In this document: positions 45,103 through 53,881 of the stretch, piece by piece
Position numbering within the stretch: the first letter of the stretch is position 1
How the letters are laid out: the number at the start of each line of letters is the position of its first letter
Source: Sunxiuqinia elliptica
Lineage (GTDB): Bacteria > Bacteroidota > Bacteroidia > Bacteroidales > Prolixibacteraceae
Reading direction: 5' to 3'
NCBI RefSeq assembly: GCF_900113005.1
Contig: NZ_FONW01000001.1
Location: 1,072,996-1,136,995, forward strand
DNA: 64,000 bases
Position numbers and translations under genes: made by a program
The notes under the pieces: generated by a model
What the model saw: the letters and a program-made list of their open reading frames with translations, nothing else
Databases searched by the model: none
What the model was told of the DNA's origin: nothing

Positions 45103-45135
45103 TTCATGAGGAGTGTTCGAAATGCTCCTCATGAA
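45103..45135 (+). terminator. 11-bp perfect stem-loop after the epimerase gene
   Basis: TTCATGAGGAG (45103-45113) pairs with CTCCTCATGAA (45125-45135) around an 11-nt loop. The tail TTCAACCTTTTC is only moderately T-rich, so partial termination is likely. Confidence 0.55.
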
Positions 45136-45171
45136 TTCAACCTTTTCTAAAACCAACAAACGAATAAACAT

Positions 45172-46314
45172 ATGAAAACCTTCCAGATAAAACGTATCCT
45201 GTTGATGACGGGTGTGGCTTTATGCCTTGTCCTGTCCGCTTTTTCTTCTGATAAAAATCGTTTTGTTCCGGCCAATGATGATGCTTTTCAGTACATGGGG
45301 CGTGTCGATGCGCAAAACAATTTCGTTCGGTTTAATTGGCCTGGCGTAACTGTGCGTACCGATTTCTCCGGAAAAATCTTGGGTGTCCGCTTAAAAGGAG
45401 GCGACCGAAATTATTTTAACGTTTGGGTTGATGATTATCCGGCTTATGTGGTACATGCTAAAAATGATACCGTTTGGTGGTTTCCCGGAAAACTGACTAA
45501 AGGAGTCCATCAGCTAAGAATCGTGAAACGCACCGAGGCTGATATGGGCATGGCCGAGTTTTACGGATTGTTTATTGGGGGCAAAGAAGAGTTAAAAGCT
45601 CCAGCTCCTCTTCCGGAACGAAAAATCATGTTTATAGGAAACTCAATCACTTGTGGTTATGGAACTGAAGGGAAAAGCAGGACGGAGCGTTTTAAACCAG
45701 CTACTGAAAATTGTGAGAAATCATATGCGTCAATTATAGCCCGGGCTTTTGATGCCCAGTTTCATTTGGTTGCGCATTCAGGTTTGGGAATGGTCCGGAA
45801 CTATGGCGATCCGGAAAAATTATCGGTGAAATTGAAGCCCATGCCAGCTCGTCTGGATTACTTGCTTGACAATGATTCAACGAAACGGTATGATTTGGAA
45901 AGTTATCAACCACAAGCCATTGTGGTAAATCTTGGAACCAACGATTTTTCAACTCAGCCTTTTCCAGATGAAGCCGACTTTGTGCGTGCGGGAAAGAAGT
46001 TGTTGCATCGTTTGTTGAAAACTTACCCCGGTGTGAAGATTTTCTGTATCACGGGCCCGATGATGGATGAACCTTGTTTTACCTATACCAAGAGAATGGT
46101 GCATGAAGTACGAATTGAAACAAACTCCGGAGATGTGGTTTTTGTGGGAGTACCGCGTCAGTTGATGAACTTGGAAAAGGACTTGGGATCAGACTCACAT
46201 CCTTCGTACCGCGGACAGCTAAAAACAGCCGGAATGATTTTGCCTGTGATGGGAACTGTGATGGGCTGGGACTTTTCATTGGAAGAAATACGATCCGTGT
46301 TGGAAAAACAATAA
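45172..46314 (+). CDS. CE2-like carbohydrate esterase (jelly-roll plus SGNH domain)
   Basis: 380 residues with an N-terminal signal peptide (cleavage near LSAFSS). Residues about 35-140 form a beta-rich domain (YMGRVDAQNNFVRFNWPGV) like the N-terminal part of carbohydrate esterase family 2, followed by an SGNH domain with IGNSITCGYGTEG (Ser158), NLGTNDFS and a late DSHPSYRGQLKTA bearing Asp and His. CE2 enzymes remove acetyl groups from polysaccharides. With the other SGNH protein of this locus, it implies an O-acetylated substrate. Confidence 0.87.
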   Translation: MKTFQIKRILLMTGVALCLVLSAFSSDKNRFVPANDDAFQYMGRVDAQNNFVRFNWPGVTVRTDFSGKILGVRLKGGDRNYFNVWVDDYPAYVVHAKNDTVWWFPGKLTKGVHQLRIVKRTEADMGMAEFYGLFIGGKEELKAPAPLPERKIMFIGNSITCGYGTEGKSRTERFKPATENCEKSYASIIARAFDAQFHLVAHSGLGMVRNYGDPEKLSVKLKPMPARLDYLLDNDSTKRYDLESYQPQAIVVNLGTNDFSTQPFPDEADFVRAGKKLLHRLLKTYPGVKIFCITGPMMDEPCFTYTKRMVHEVRIETNSGDVVFVGVPRQLMNLEKDLGSDSHPSYRGQLKTAGMILPVMGTVMGWDFSLEEIRSVLEKQ

Positions 46315-46387
46315 TTTTTTGGAGTAAATCATATTATAAAAATAGGGCCCGGTTTTGACCATCTTATTTGCTTAAAACTAAATTAAC

Positions 46388-48109
46388 ATGAAGAGACGTA
46401 ATTTTATTGGAATGCTTGGAGCTACAGGAGGATTGTTAGCTTCTGCTCCATTAGTGGCCAGCCCGGCTGTCATACCTGTCGATGCGGCAAGGCAAAAAAA
46501 ACGGAAAGCTGATCGCGAAATGAAAGCCGACCTGATCATTGCAGGTGGTGGAATTGGTGGGTGTGCATGTGCTTTGGGTGCTTTGCGCAATGGCCTTTCT
46601 GTAGTAATGACCGAAGAAACTGATTGGATTGGGGGACAAATAACTCAACAGGGAGTCCCACTTGATGAACACCGTTGGATTGAAACTCATGGGGCAACTC
46701 AACTGTATCGCGAGTTTCGTTCTGCCTTGCGGCAATATTATAAACGCAACTACCCATTGACTGATGATGCAGCTGCCAGGGAGAATTTGAACCCGGGAGA
46801 TGGTGCCGTATCTCGTCTGTGTGTTGAACCCAAAGTGGCTCTGGCTGTGTTGAATGCCATGTTTGCACCTTATATCAGTTCTGGCCAGTTAACCCTTTTG
46901 TTGGAGCATAAAGCAACCCGTGCTGATATTGATGGGAATCAGGTGAGAGGGCTTGAGGTGGAGAACCGCCAAAATGGAAAATTGCTTGTGCTGACCGCTC
47001 CCTACTTTGTGGATGCAACTGAAATGGGCGATTTATTGCCTCTCACCGGAACAGAATATGTAACCGGAACAGAGTCGAAGAAAGAAACGGGAGAGCTTCA
47101 TGCTCCTGAAGTTGGTGATCCGGAAAATGAGCAGGCTTTTACCTTGTGCTTTGCCCTGGATTATCGTCCGGGTGAAAATCACGTTATTGACAAGCCTGAA
47201 AACTATGATTTTTGGCGTTCTTATGTGCCGAATTTGACTCCGGCATGGCCGGGGCGTTTATTGGATTTGACTTATTCTACGCCATCCACTCTGAAACCTA
47301 AAACACTCGGATTTCATCCGGAAGGTGGACGTACGGGAAATGTTATGAACCTATGGAACTATCGAAAAATCATCAATCGGCACAATTTTAAACCGGGCTT
47401 TTATGCTGGTGACATGACCGTGGTGAACTGGCCGCAAAATGACTACCTCTTAGGGCGTTTGGTTGATGTGAGCGAGAAAGCGTTTCAAAAGCATGTTGAA
47501 GGTGCTCGTCAACTAAACTTATCCTTAGTTTATTGGCTGCAAACCGAAGTGGAACGTCCTGATGGTGGCGCTGGCTGGTCTGGAATTCGTTTACGGAAAG
47601 ATGTGATGGGAACCGAAGATGGAATGGCTAAGTACCCTTACATTCGTGAAGGACGAAGAATTAAATCTTTGTTTACGGTTCTCGAAGAACATGTGGGAGT
47701 TGAAAACAGAACTTTGGTGAAAGGCAAAGAAGCTGCCGCTACTTGCGAAAGTTTTTACGACAGTGTAGGAGTGGGATCGTATTACCTGGACTTGCATCCG
47801 TCAACCAAAGGAGATAACTACATTGATTTGCCTTCCTTGCCCTTTGAAGTTCCTCTGGGGGCCTTAATTCCTCAGCGAATGGAGAACTTGCTTCCGGCAA
47901 GTAAAAATATTGGCACAACTCACATTACTAACGGTTGTTACCGACTTCATCCGGTTGAATGGAATATTGGTGAGGTTGTGGGAATGTTGGTTCAGTTTGC
48001 TTCTAAGAAACACGTTACTCCACGTGATGTACGTGAGAATAAAGATCTTTTGGCCGATTTTCAACGGTTTGTACATTTGCAAGGTGTTGAAACGAAATGG
48101 CCGCAATAG
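46388..48109 (+). CDS. Tat-exported FAD-dependent oxidoreductase
   Basis: 573 residues. The start MKRRNFIGMLGATGG is a twin-arginine signal, cleaved before the cofactor domain. ADLIIAGGGIGGCACALGAL gives the GxGxxG Rossmann motif (about residues 48-67), followed by DWIGGQITQQGVP, a marker of the FAD_oxidored (PF12831) family. Later parts include LPASKNIGTTHITNGCYRLHPVEWNIGE. The substrate is unknown; members often sit in glycan loci. Folding with FAD in the cytoplasm before Tat export fits. It is the last gene of the locus, before a strong terminator. Confidence 0.87.
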   Translation: MKRRNFIGMLGATGGLLASAPLVASPAVIPVDAARQKKRKADREMKADLIIAGGGIGGCACALGALRNGLSVVMTEETDWIGGQITQQGVPLDEHRWIETHGATQLYREFRSALRQYYKRNYPLTDDAAARENLNPGDGAVSRLCVEPKVALAVLNAMFAPYISSGQLTLLLEHKATRADIDGNQVRGLEVENRQNGKLLVLTAPYFVDATEMGDLLPLTGTEYVTGTESKKETGELHAPEVGDPENEQAFTLCFALDYRPGENHVIDKPENYDFWRSYVPNLTPAWPGRLLDLTYSTPSTLKPKTLGFHPEGGRTGNVMNLWNYRKIINRHNFKPGFYAGDMTVVNWPQNDYLLGRLVDVSEKAFQKHVEGARQLNLSLVYWLQTEVERPDGGAGWSGIRLRKDVMGTEDGMAKYPYIREGRRIKSLFTVLEEHVGVENRTLVKGKEAAATCESFYDSVGVGSYYLDLHPSTKGDNYIDLPSLPFEVPLGALIPQRMENLLPASKNIGTTHITNGCYRLHPVEWNIGEVVGMLVQFASKKHVTPRDVRENKDLLADFQRFVHLQGVETKWPQ

Positions 48110-48162
48110 AATCGTACTAAGCAGATACATAATTTGGAATGATTTTAGGTTGAAGGAGAAAG

Positions 48163-48198
48163 AGACCGGACAGCTTTGGGGCTGCTCTGGTCTTTTTT
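48163..48198 (+). terminator. Rho-independent terminator ending the utilisation locus
   Basis: AGACC-GGA-CAGC pairs with GCTG-CTCT-GGTCT (48163-48193) and is followed by a T-run (48194-48198). It lies 53 bp after the FAD oxidoreductase stop. Confidence 0.8.
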
Positions 48199-48326
48199 AT
48201 GGGAAAATTTACGAATAGATGGTGATAGGAAAAATTGTAACTATCATTACTATTTATATGAACAAAAGCTTTTGAATAACTGTCTAAGAATGAAAAGCGT
48301 GTTACGACTAACCTTAATTGGACATT

Positions 48327-49271
48327 ATGAAAAAAGGACTTTCTTTTCGTTTTGGGATTGTATGTATTCTTCTGGGAATTATTCTTTTAGCTCTTTCTCC
48401 CCTCTATTTTTCCCACTTAGTGGAATTTTTTCGCGTTTATATTTCTGATGATCAGGTTGTAACGTCGTTAGGCGTTCGGCAAATTAGATTTTTGTTGTTT
48501 GCTGCTATTGTCTTTTGGGTTGGTCTTGGATTATTCTTCATATTCAATGTGGGAAGTTGGCTTTTGCGTATGCTTCAAGTAAAACAGGTTGCAGCTGATG
48601 TTAAACGCGTTTTCTTTAACGATCCTGTAAGTAACTATCCCCGAATGGGAAAATATTTTTTCTGGATTAGCAGTTTGATTGCACTGGGAATTCAGCTGGC
48701 CGTCATAATTTGGGGAGAGCCTGAGTGGGAGGGGACAACGGATAAGAATAGTTCGGCGCTTTTTGCTGTTGCTGTGTTGATTTTGCTTGCGTCATTAGTT
48801 CATTTACGAAAGCTTGGTGTTGATCAGCGCATGCGGAGAAAGATAAGATGGGGAGTGATTCTAGCAACTTTTTTGTTTTTTTTCTTATATGGCGAAGAAG
48901 TAAATTGGGGACAGCAGTATTTTGAGATTAAGACAACTTCTTTTTTCAAAATGAATTTCCAGCAGGAAAATTCATTGCATAACTTTTTCAATCCCTTGTT
49001 TAGTTATGCCTATGCGGCGGCAGGAATGGGGATTTTTATGGTTTTGACCTACTTCTGGTTTGTTCGTCAAGCAAATGGGTGGTTAACCAAGTTATTTGTC
49101 CCTCCTGTTGCATTTTTAATCTTCTTTTTAAGCATGGCGGGCACTGTTTATACCGGAGAAAGTGATGAGCTTTACGAAGCCTATTTAGCGGTATTCTCCG
49201 TCCTGTATAGCTTGCGGATTTGTTGGTGTCTGAAAAATCCGAATAAATCATTGATGTTACAGACTACTTAG
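48327..49271 (+). CDS. Polytopic membrane protein with EEVNWGQ motif, function unknown
   Basis: 314 residues from ATG 48327 (three codons after an unlikely TTG). About seven membrane segments are predicted. Between segments lies GEEVNWGQQYF followed by KMNFQQENSLHNFF, a conserved acidic/His pattern (EE..WGQ ... N.Q.E...HN) that I recognise from a widespread family of uncharacterised bacterial membrane proteins. The conserved polar residues within or near membrane helices suggest an enzymatic or transport function. The gene overlaps the convergent neighbour by 8 bp. Confidence 0.7.
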   Translation: MKKGLSFRFGIVCILLGIILLALSPLYFSHLVEFFRVYISDDQVVTSLGVRQIRFLLFAAIVFWVGLGLFFIFNVGSWLLRMLQVKQVAADVKRVFFNDPVSNYPRMGKYFFWISSLIALGIQLAVIIWGEPEWEGTTDKNSSALFAVAVLILLASLVHLRKLGVDQRMRRKIRWGVILATFLFFFLYGEEVNWGQQYFEIKTTSFFKMNFQQENSLHNFFNPLFSYAYAAAGMGIFMVLTYFWFVRQANGWLTKLFVPPVAFLIFFLSMAGTVYTGESDELYEAYLAVFSVLYSLRICWCLKNPNKSLMLQTT

Positions 49272-49989
49272 ATCCTCTTTCAATAGTGCTTTTGGTTTGT
49301 TTAAAATACTTCATATGCAGAAAGAAGAAACTGAGACATATGATCAAGGGAAAGCTATAATTGAAATAGAAGTTTATGTCGTAGAATTGATTGCCAATAG
49401 GCCCCGATGCTCTGATAAGCTTTTTTGATATAGGGAGCAGGCAGGTATCGATAATACCAAAGCCAATTGTTGTAATTAGAAGGTAGAGTATGTCACGGGG
49501 TTTCATTTTTATTCGTTCAATGAAGGCAACTGTCTTCTTTTCACGGAAATAGATGCTTGAGGCAAAAAGTAAGTAAAAGAAGTGGGCCCCTGTTAGGTAG
49601 CTGAGTACAATTTTAATGCTCGTATGTGAGTCTATTTTTAAGGCTAGTAGGCTTATTAATAATAGTTTTGAAGAGAACTTTAGAAAGTAAAATGAAAGAA
49701 AGTAAATTAAAATTCCAGCTAAAATGATCAGAGATTTCTTGATCTGCAGCACGGCATTATTAGCTTTCTGATAGTCTTCTTCCCACTCTTGGCTTGATCC
49801 GAGCCGTTTCTTTGCCACCCAAAAGGCTTCTTCATTATCCAGATCTTTCGCTTTTAAATCATCAATAAGGTCAAGAAGATGGCTTTCCAGTTCATCTACG
49901 TCAGCTTCAGTAACCGATGGATTGTTACTCAGAGCCTTTTTCCAGTTGTGTATCTTTTCTTTTAAATTGAACTCAGTATTGTTTTCCAT
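49264..49989 (-). CDS. Membrane protein with N-terminal HAAS-like helical domain
   Basis: 241 residues. The cytoplasmic N-terminus (about 1-80) has the helical pattern DVDELESHLLDLIDDL ... DNEEAFWVAKKRLGSSQEWEEDY, as in HAAS or permease-prefix domains. About five membrane segments follow. Such proteins are often encoded next to PadR-type regulators, but none is seen here. Function unknown. Confidence 0.65.
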   Translation of the reverse strand: MENNTEFNLKEKIHNWKKALSNNPSVTEADVDELESHLLDLIDDLKAKDLDNEEAFWVAKKRLGSSQEWEEDYQKANNAVLQIKKSLIILAGILIYFLSFYFLKFSSKLLLISLLALKIDSHTSIKIVLSYLTGAHFFYLLFASSIYFREKKTVAFIERIKMKPRDILYLLITTIGFGIIDTCLLPISKKLIRASGPIGNQFYDINFYFNYSFPLIICLSFFFLHMKYFKQTKSTIERGSK

Positions 49990-50240
49990 CTATAAGATGT
50001 TTGTTGGGAGTCTTTTAGGAACGAAGAAAGATTGATCTCTTCTTCTCTTCAAACTCAATAGACTGTAAAAGTACAAATACTAATAGTTTTTCATAATGAT
50101 TTTAATGATTTGTTTGAATGGCGTGTGTGAACGATTGGATTGTTTTTTGCTTGGCTGGCGGGTATTCTAATCTGATAGTTTGCTGGTTGGAAAAATAAGA
50201 AGGGAAGGTTGACCCCCAAAAGATAAGTTGAAAAAGAAGC
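49990..50240. other. Intergenic region upstream of the HAAS-like gene
   Basis: AT-rich, with no gene seen. It carries the start-side region of the minus-strand gene ending at 49264; no clear TAnnTTTG box was found. Confidence 0.35.
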
Positions 50241-50273
50241 ATAAAAAAACACCTTAGAATTATCTAAAGTGTT
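50241..50273 (-). terminator. Terminator of tRNA-Gln
   Basis: On the minus strand, AACACTTTAGA and TCTAAGGTGTT (50248-50273) pair with one G-T and a 4-nt loop, followed by seven Ts (complement of 50243-50249). It lies just after the tRNA 3' end. Confidence 0.75.
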
Positions 50274-50280
50274 TTCTCTG

Positions 50281-50353
50281 TTGACCCACCAGGGCTCGAA
50301 CCTGGACTCTTCTGAACCAAAATCAGACGTGTTGCCAATTACACCATGGGTCA
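50281..50353 (-). tRNA. tRNA-Gln (anticodon TTG)
   Basis: The minus strand folds as a tRNA: acceptor TGACCCA/TGGGTCA, D-arm around GGTGTAATTGGCAACAC, anticodon stem TCTGA/TCAGA with loop TTTTGGT (anticodon TTG, decoding CAA), and T-arm CCAGGTTCGAGCCCTGG. The 3' CCA is not encoded. Confidence 0.95.
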
Positions 50354-50384
50354 GTCCTCTATTGTCTTTTCGTTAAAGACGCTG

Positions 50385-50414
50385 CAAAAATATAAAAAGA
50401 AAATATACCGACAA
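50385..50414 (-). promoter_or_regulatory. Promoter of tRNA-Gln
   Basis: On the minus strand, TTG (50412-50414) is followed after 19 bp by TATTTTTG (50385-50392), an exact Bacteroidota -33/-7 arrangement, about 32 bp before the tRNA 5' end. Confidence 0.7.
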
Positions 50415-50487
50415 GCGTTTTCAATGAAAAAAATGAAGATTTTTTTCGGCCTGTAAATAATCTGGTTGAGAATGAGGATCTTCGATT

Positions 50488-51009
50488 TTAGCTAGCTGAA
50501 TAAAGTTTTTTTAACAGCCTTTTTCCGCGGGATCGAATGGCCGGCGACTCGTGTTTTTCCAACTCATGTTCGAACAGCTGAATCAGCTCAGGCTTGAGTT
50601 CTGGCTCTTGCTCGGAAATTTCGAAAAGAATTTGCATACCATGTACCCGGTTGGCAATTGGGCTGGTCGCCTTGTCGACAAGCTCCAGGCAATACGCTAA
50701 TAAAAAAGACAAGTGTTGCTGGTCGATGGGGTTGAGGCTGATCAATTTCAATAAGTGACGTAATTTGCTGTCACAAGAAGTTGTTTTAAGTGCTTCAGTT
50801 AGTTGCCCGAGGTAGGGACGAATAAGCTCGGGATGCTTTTCATGGATTTTATCGGCAACCCAAATGGCACGCCAGTTTTCTTTTTGGTCATTGCTCAGAC
50901 CAATCTCAATCAGAGCATCCAGTTGATTCGGATAATCAATTAAATAGTTGATTAAGAGGTGAATGTTTTCCCAATTGTCTAAAAGGGAATAAAACTCTTT
51001 TCTGTTCAT
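50488..51009 (-). CDS. HEAT-like helical repeat protein, function unknown
   Basis: 173 residues from ATG 51009; a longer frame would need a TTG at 51057 and adds a non-helical N-terminus. The sequence is almost all helical, with repeated patterns such as NYLIDYPNQLDALIEIGLS, NWRAIWVADKIHEKHPELIRPYLGQL and VHGMQILFEISEQEPELKPELIQLF, typical of HEAT/ARM-like repeats. No catalytic motif or signal peptide. Such proteins serve as protein-binding scaffolds. No neighbour suggests a partner. Confidence 0.65.
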   Translation of the reverse strand: MNRKEFYSLLDNWENIHLLINYLIDYPNQLDALIEIGLSNDQKENWRAIWVADKIHEKHPELIRPYLGQLTEALKTTSCDSKLRHLLKLISLNPIDQQHLSFLLAYCLELVDKATSPIANRVHGMQILFEISEQEPELKPELIQLFEHELEKHESPAIRSRGKRLLKKLYSAS

Positions 51010-51110
51010 GTTTTCAGTGTCTTCATGGTTGCGGTTGCATGATTGGGCAAGCCGCAAAAGAAAGACTAAAGATAGCTGATTCGACTAAAAACAGAAAGTA
51101 TACAGAGGAC

Positions 51111-51617
51111 TTATGCTACTTTTGGAAAAAGTACGACGAAAGCCGAAAATAGCAAAGCCCAACCCAAGATTGAGAGCGTCATATAGGCCATAACATATTT
51201 ACGACCTGAGTAATAACGGTTCAGTAAGAAGGCACCAACAGGAATACTCAGAAGTATTGGGGTTGTAACAATGATGCCGGCAAAACCATACTGATCGCGG
51301 AATCGAATAAACATTCTTCTTTTCTTAATTGACCAGGAAGATTTGGTCTTGGAGCGAGATAGAAAACGGGATAAATCAACTTTAAAGAAACGGCAAACCA
51401 GTCGAATAAATTGGTCTTTGTGTTTTTTCAAAAAGCGGATGACTACCGAACTGAGGTAGTAGAAAAAGAAAAATCCGAAGATTCCTCCAAAGGTAACAGC
51501 AACAATAGCCTGAATCTCATCAATCCCAATTAATAACGCATAGGGAAAGGTGATGAAATACTTGACCGAGGCTAATAAGAAAACATGAATTAACTTCACA
51601 ACACCGAATAGGTTCAT
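51111..51617 (-). CDS. Small polytopic membrane protein, function unknown
   Basis: 168 residues with about four membrane segments (near 5-25, 30-55, 110-132 and 142-165) and a strongly basic cytoplasmic loop between the second and third (KKHKDQF, SRSKTKSSWSIKKRR). The last segments contain GFAGIIVTTPILLSIPVGAFL, which resembles small multidrug-export-like or VTT-like families, but not strongly enough for a name. Monocistronic on the minus strand. Confidence 0.6.
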   Translation of the reverse strand: MNLFGVVKLIHVFLLASVKYFITFPYALLIGIDEIQAIVAVTFGGIFGFFFFYYLSSVVIRFLKKHKDQFIRLVCRFFKVDLSRFLSRSKTKSSWSIKKRRMFIRFRDQYGFAGIIVTTPILLSIPVGAFLLNRYYSGRKYVMAYMTLSILGWALLFSAFVVLFPKVA

Positions 51618-51766
51618 CCTTCACACTGATTTTTCATGATTTAAGAACTCCAAAGTTGCAAAAATGTTTTATAAGTTGTTGAGAATAAGTTAGATTTTAT
51701 AATTTGTTAACTTTTGTGTAAATAATTTATTAACGCATAGTGAGGTAAAGATGAGTCGCTTTTTTG

Positions 51767-51774
51767 TACTTTTG
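51767..51774 (+). promoter_or_regulatory. Bacteroidota-type -7 box for the YhcH-like gene
   Basis: TACTTTTG matches TAnnTTTG exactly, 50-57 bases before the ATG at 51824. The -33 element is weak. Confidence 0.45.
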
Positions 51775-51823
51775 GCGCACAGAGCCTCTTTGAGAGCTTC
51801 GAATATTATTTAAAACAAATTTC

Positions 51824-52348
51824 ATGGGTATTGCTCAGCAATGGTTTCACAGCCAGGAATTCAACGAACAATTGAATGTTCAACCACATCCATCAATCAA
51901 TATTGATCAGTTTTATGCACACGTGCACCGTTTTCCGGAATGGTGGCAATCGGTTTTTGAGTTTTTAAAGTCAGATTTCAGTTCTTTAAAACCAGGTCGG
52001 TATCCATTGGTCGGAGATCAGGTATTTGCGATGATTTCAACTTACGAAACAAGAACGAAGTCAGCTTCCAAGTGGGAAGCCCACCGGCAGTTTATCGACC
52101 TGCAGTTGGTTCTTGTCGGAAGCGAGATGATGGGACTTTTGCCCTTGAACAAAGCCGTTAAACCTGAAGAATATGACGAGGCGAAAGACCTTCAGTTTTT
52201 TGAAGAACAGCCAGGCGAATATTTTCAGGCCGCACCTAATTACTTTTTTGTTTTCTTTCCAGAAGATGTCCATCGTCCGGGATTGCAAGTAGAAGGAGCA
52301 ACTTCTGTAAAGAAACTGGTTATCAAACTGGCTGTTTCAAACGACTAG
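51824..52348 (+). CDS. YhcH/YjgK/YiaL (DUF386/NanQ) family protein
   Basis: 174 residues with the whole-length pattern of the DUF386 cupin-like family: DQVFAMISTYETR, KWEAHRQFIDLQLVLVG (metal-binding His and Glu), EYDEAKDLQFFE, and FFPEDVHRPGL (metal-binding His). E. coli YhcH (NanQ) is an N-acetylneuraminate anomerase; relatives act on other sugars. It has an N-terminal extension of about 40 residues. It is not in a sugar operon here; the nearest related gene is the AGE epimerase about 7 kb away. Confidence 0.88.
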   Translation: MGIAQQWFHSQEFNEQLNVQPHPSINIDQFYAHVHRFPEWWQSVFEFLKSDFSSLKPGRYPLVGDQVFAMISTYETRTKSASKWEAHRQFIDLQLVLVGSEMMGLLPLNKAVKPEEYDEAKDLQFFEEQPGEYFQAAPNYFFVFFPEDVHRPGLQVEGATSVKKLVIKLAVSND

Positions 52349-52357
52349 GTCGTTGTG

Positions 52358-53047
52358 TTAAAAATACCGTTGCGTTTTCAAAGTCTCATAAATGGTGGTG
52401 TTCATCAACAGCAGTAAAAAGAAATAACCAAAATCTTCAACCGGGATGGAGAACACGCGTAGGTTCAAAATGTGTTCCGGGTTGTACTCCACTACCGGTA
52501 AGCCCGTTAAAATACCATTGACGATTAGAAAGGGGATTAAGCCGATCAGGTAGGCTGCATAGAACTTGGTGAGGTGCTGCTTAAATCGGTTGCGGAAAAT
52601 GGTATAGCCCAAATAAATTGCCGTAAACAGAAAGTTGAAAAAGGTGTATAACAACGTTCTGTTGTAGAAACTAATTAGTGCGAATAAAACGATCAATCCC
52701 AGGCTTATAGCTGCAAATACATTCGCAGCTTCGTATTTCTCAAAATAGGCTTTCTGTACTTCGTAGATGAATACACAGGCGTAGGGAATGACAAGAAAAA
52801 ATAACCATTCTTCGATAGGAAGTCCTTTATAGGAATAGCCTAAAAGATAATCTGGATTAAATTGCCAGATTCCGGCTTCGGTAAATTTTACGTCCCATAC
52901 CAAAAAGACAACAGCAGATATAATGATTGCAGGAAACAAGTATTTCCAATTTCTCCAAAACTGTACTTTTTTATCAAAACTAAGAGCCAAGGGAACAACA
53001 ATAGTTCCCAGCAACAACCCTGCGTAGGTCATTTGTTGTAATTCCAT
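52358..53047 (-). CDS. crtYcd: Fused lycopene beta-cyclase (CrtYcd type)
   Basis: 229 residues with about seven membrane segments in two homologous halves. The first carries PIEEWLFFLVIPYACVFIYE and the second RVFSIPVEDFGYFFLLLLMN, the paired P(I/V)E(E/D) motifs of heterodimer-type cyclases fused into one chain. It closes a beta-ring on lycopene or a one-end-modified carotene. Its ATG directly follows the crtB stop (TAG-ATG), showing coupled translation. Confidence 0.9.
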   Translation of the reverse strand: MELQQMTYAGLLLGTIVVPLALSFDKKVQFWRNWKYLFPAIIISAVVFLVWDVKFTEAGIWQFNPDYLLGYSYKGLPIEEWLFFLVIPYACVFIYEVQKAYFEKYEAANVFAAISLGLIVLFALISFYNRTLLYTFFNFLFTAIYLGYTIFRNRFKQHLTKFYAAYLIGLIPFLIVNGILTGLPVVEYNPEHILNLRVFSIPVEDFGYFFLLLLMNTTIYETLKTQRYF

Positions 53048-53881
53048 CTACAAAAGATTAAATGCGTTTTTAAAATAAGCGTTGGCCAAAAGATACATTT
53101 TTTTTGAGTTTGAAACCCGGTAACGCTGTTTTAAAATTTGCGAGGGATGGGCTCGTTTTATTTTTCGAAAGAGCCTTAAGTAATAGATGTAAGCGAGATA
53201 GACTCCAAAACGGACTTCTTTTTTTAACTGCTTCAATCCTTGGAATGCATCCGTGAAATCTTGCTCTATTTCTTTTTCAATTCGAATTTTTGAAGGTTCG
53301 TCAAAACGAGAAAAGTCGATTTCCTCAAAATAAATCCGCCCTTTGTTTTCGAAATCATCTTGAGCATCACGCAGGAAGTTAACCTTTTGAAATGCTGCTC
53401 CAAGTTTGCGGGCTGGCTCTTTTAACGTTTGATATTTTTCTGGCTCATCGAAGTAAAACACTTGTAAGCACATCAGGCCTACAGCTTCAGCCGAACCATA
53501 AATGTAGGTTTTGAGCAAGTTAGGGGCGTAACTTGTTTGGTGTAAATCCAGTTCCATGCTATAGAGAAAGGCATTAATTAATTCCCGGTCAATTTGGAAG
53601 GAGTGTACAGCATGTTGAAAACTATCCAGAATTGGGTTGATGCTAAATCGGCGTGCTATGGCCTTGTCGGTTTCATGTTTAAACTCGTTGAAAATTTCCT
53701 CTTGATTTTGCTCAAAAAAAGTATCGACAATTTCATCGGCATAGCGCACAAATCCATAAATGCTGTAAATTCCAGAGCGGTATTTTCTGTTGAGCATTCG
53801 AACGCCTAATGAAAAACTGGTGCTGTAGTTTTTCGTTGTAATTCTGCTACAGTCTAAATTATTTTTGCGATAAATGTCCAT
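53048..53881 (-). CDS. crtB: Phytoene synthase
   Basis: 277 residues from ATG 53881 (a TTG nine codons upstream is less likely). Both Asp-rich substrate-binding motifs of the squalene/phytoene synthase family are present: YADEIVDTF near residue 48 and NFLRDAQDD near residue 165. It condenses two geranylgeranyl diphosphates to phytoene, the first committed step. The gene overlaps the end of crtI by about 23 bp. Confidence 0.93.
   Translation of the reverse strand: MDIYRKNNLDCSRITTKNYSTSFSLGVRMLNRKYRSGIYSIYGFVRYADEIVDTFFEQNQEEIFNEFKHETDKAIARRFSINPILDSFQHAVHSFQIDRELINAFLYSMELDLHQTSYAPNLLKTYIYGSAEAVGLMCLQVFYFDEPEKYQTLKEPARKLGAAFQKVNFLRDAQDDFENKGRIYFEEIDFSRFDEPSKIRIEKEIEQDFTDAFQGLKQLKKEVRFGVYLAYIYYLRLFRKIKRAHPSQILKQRYRVSNSKKMYLLANAYFKNAFNLL

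Noticed and set aside
43912-52348. Sialic acid catabolic operon (AGE epimerase plus YhcH/NanQ-like gene)
   Set aside because: No sialidase or N-acetylneuraminate lyase in the window, and the two genes are about 7 kb apart in different transcription units.
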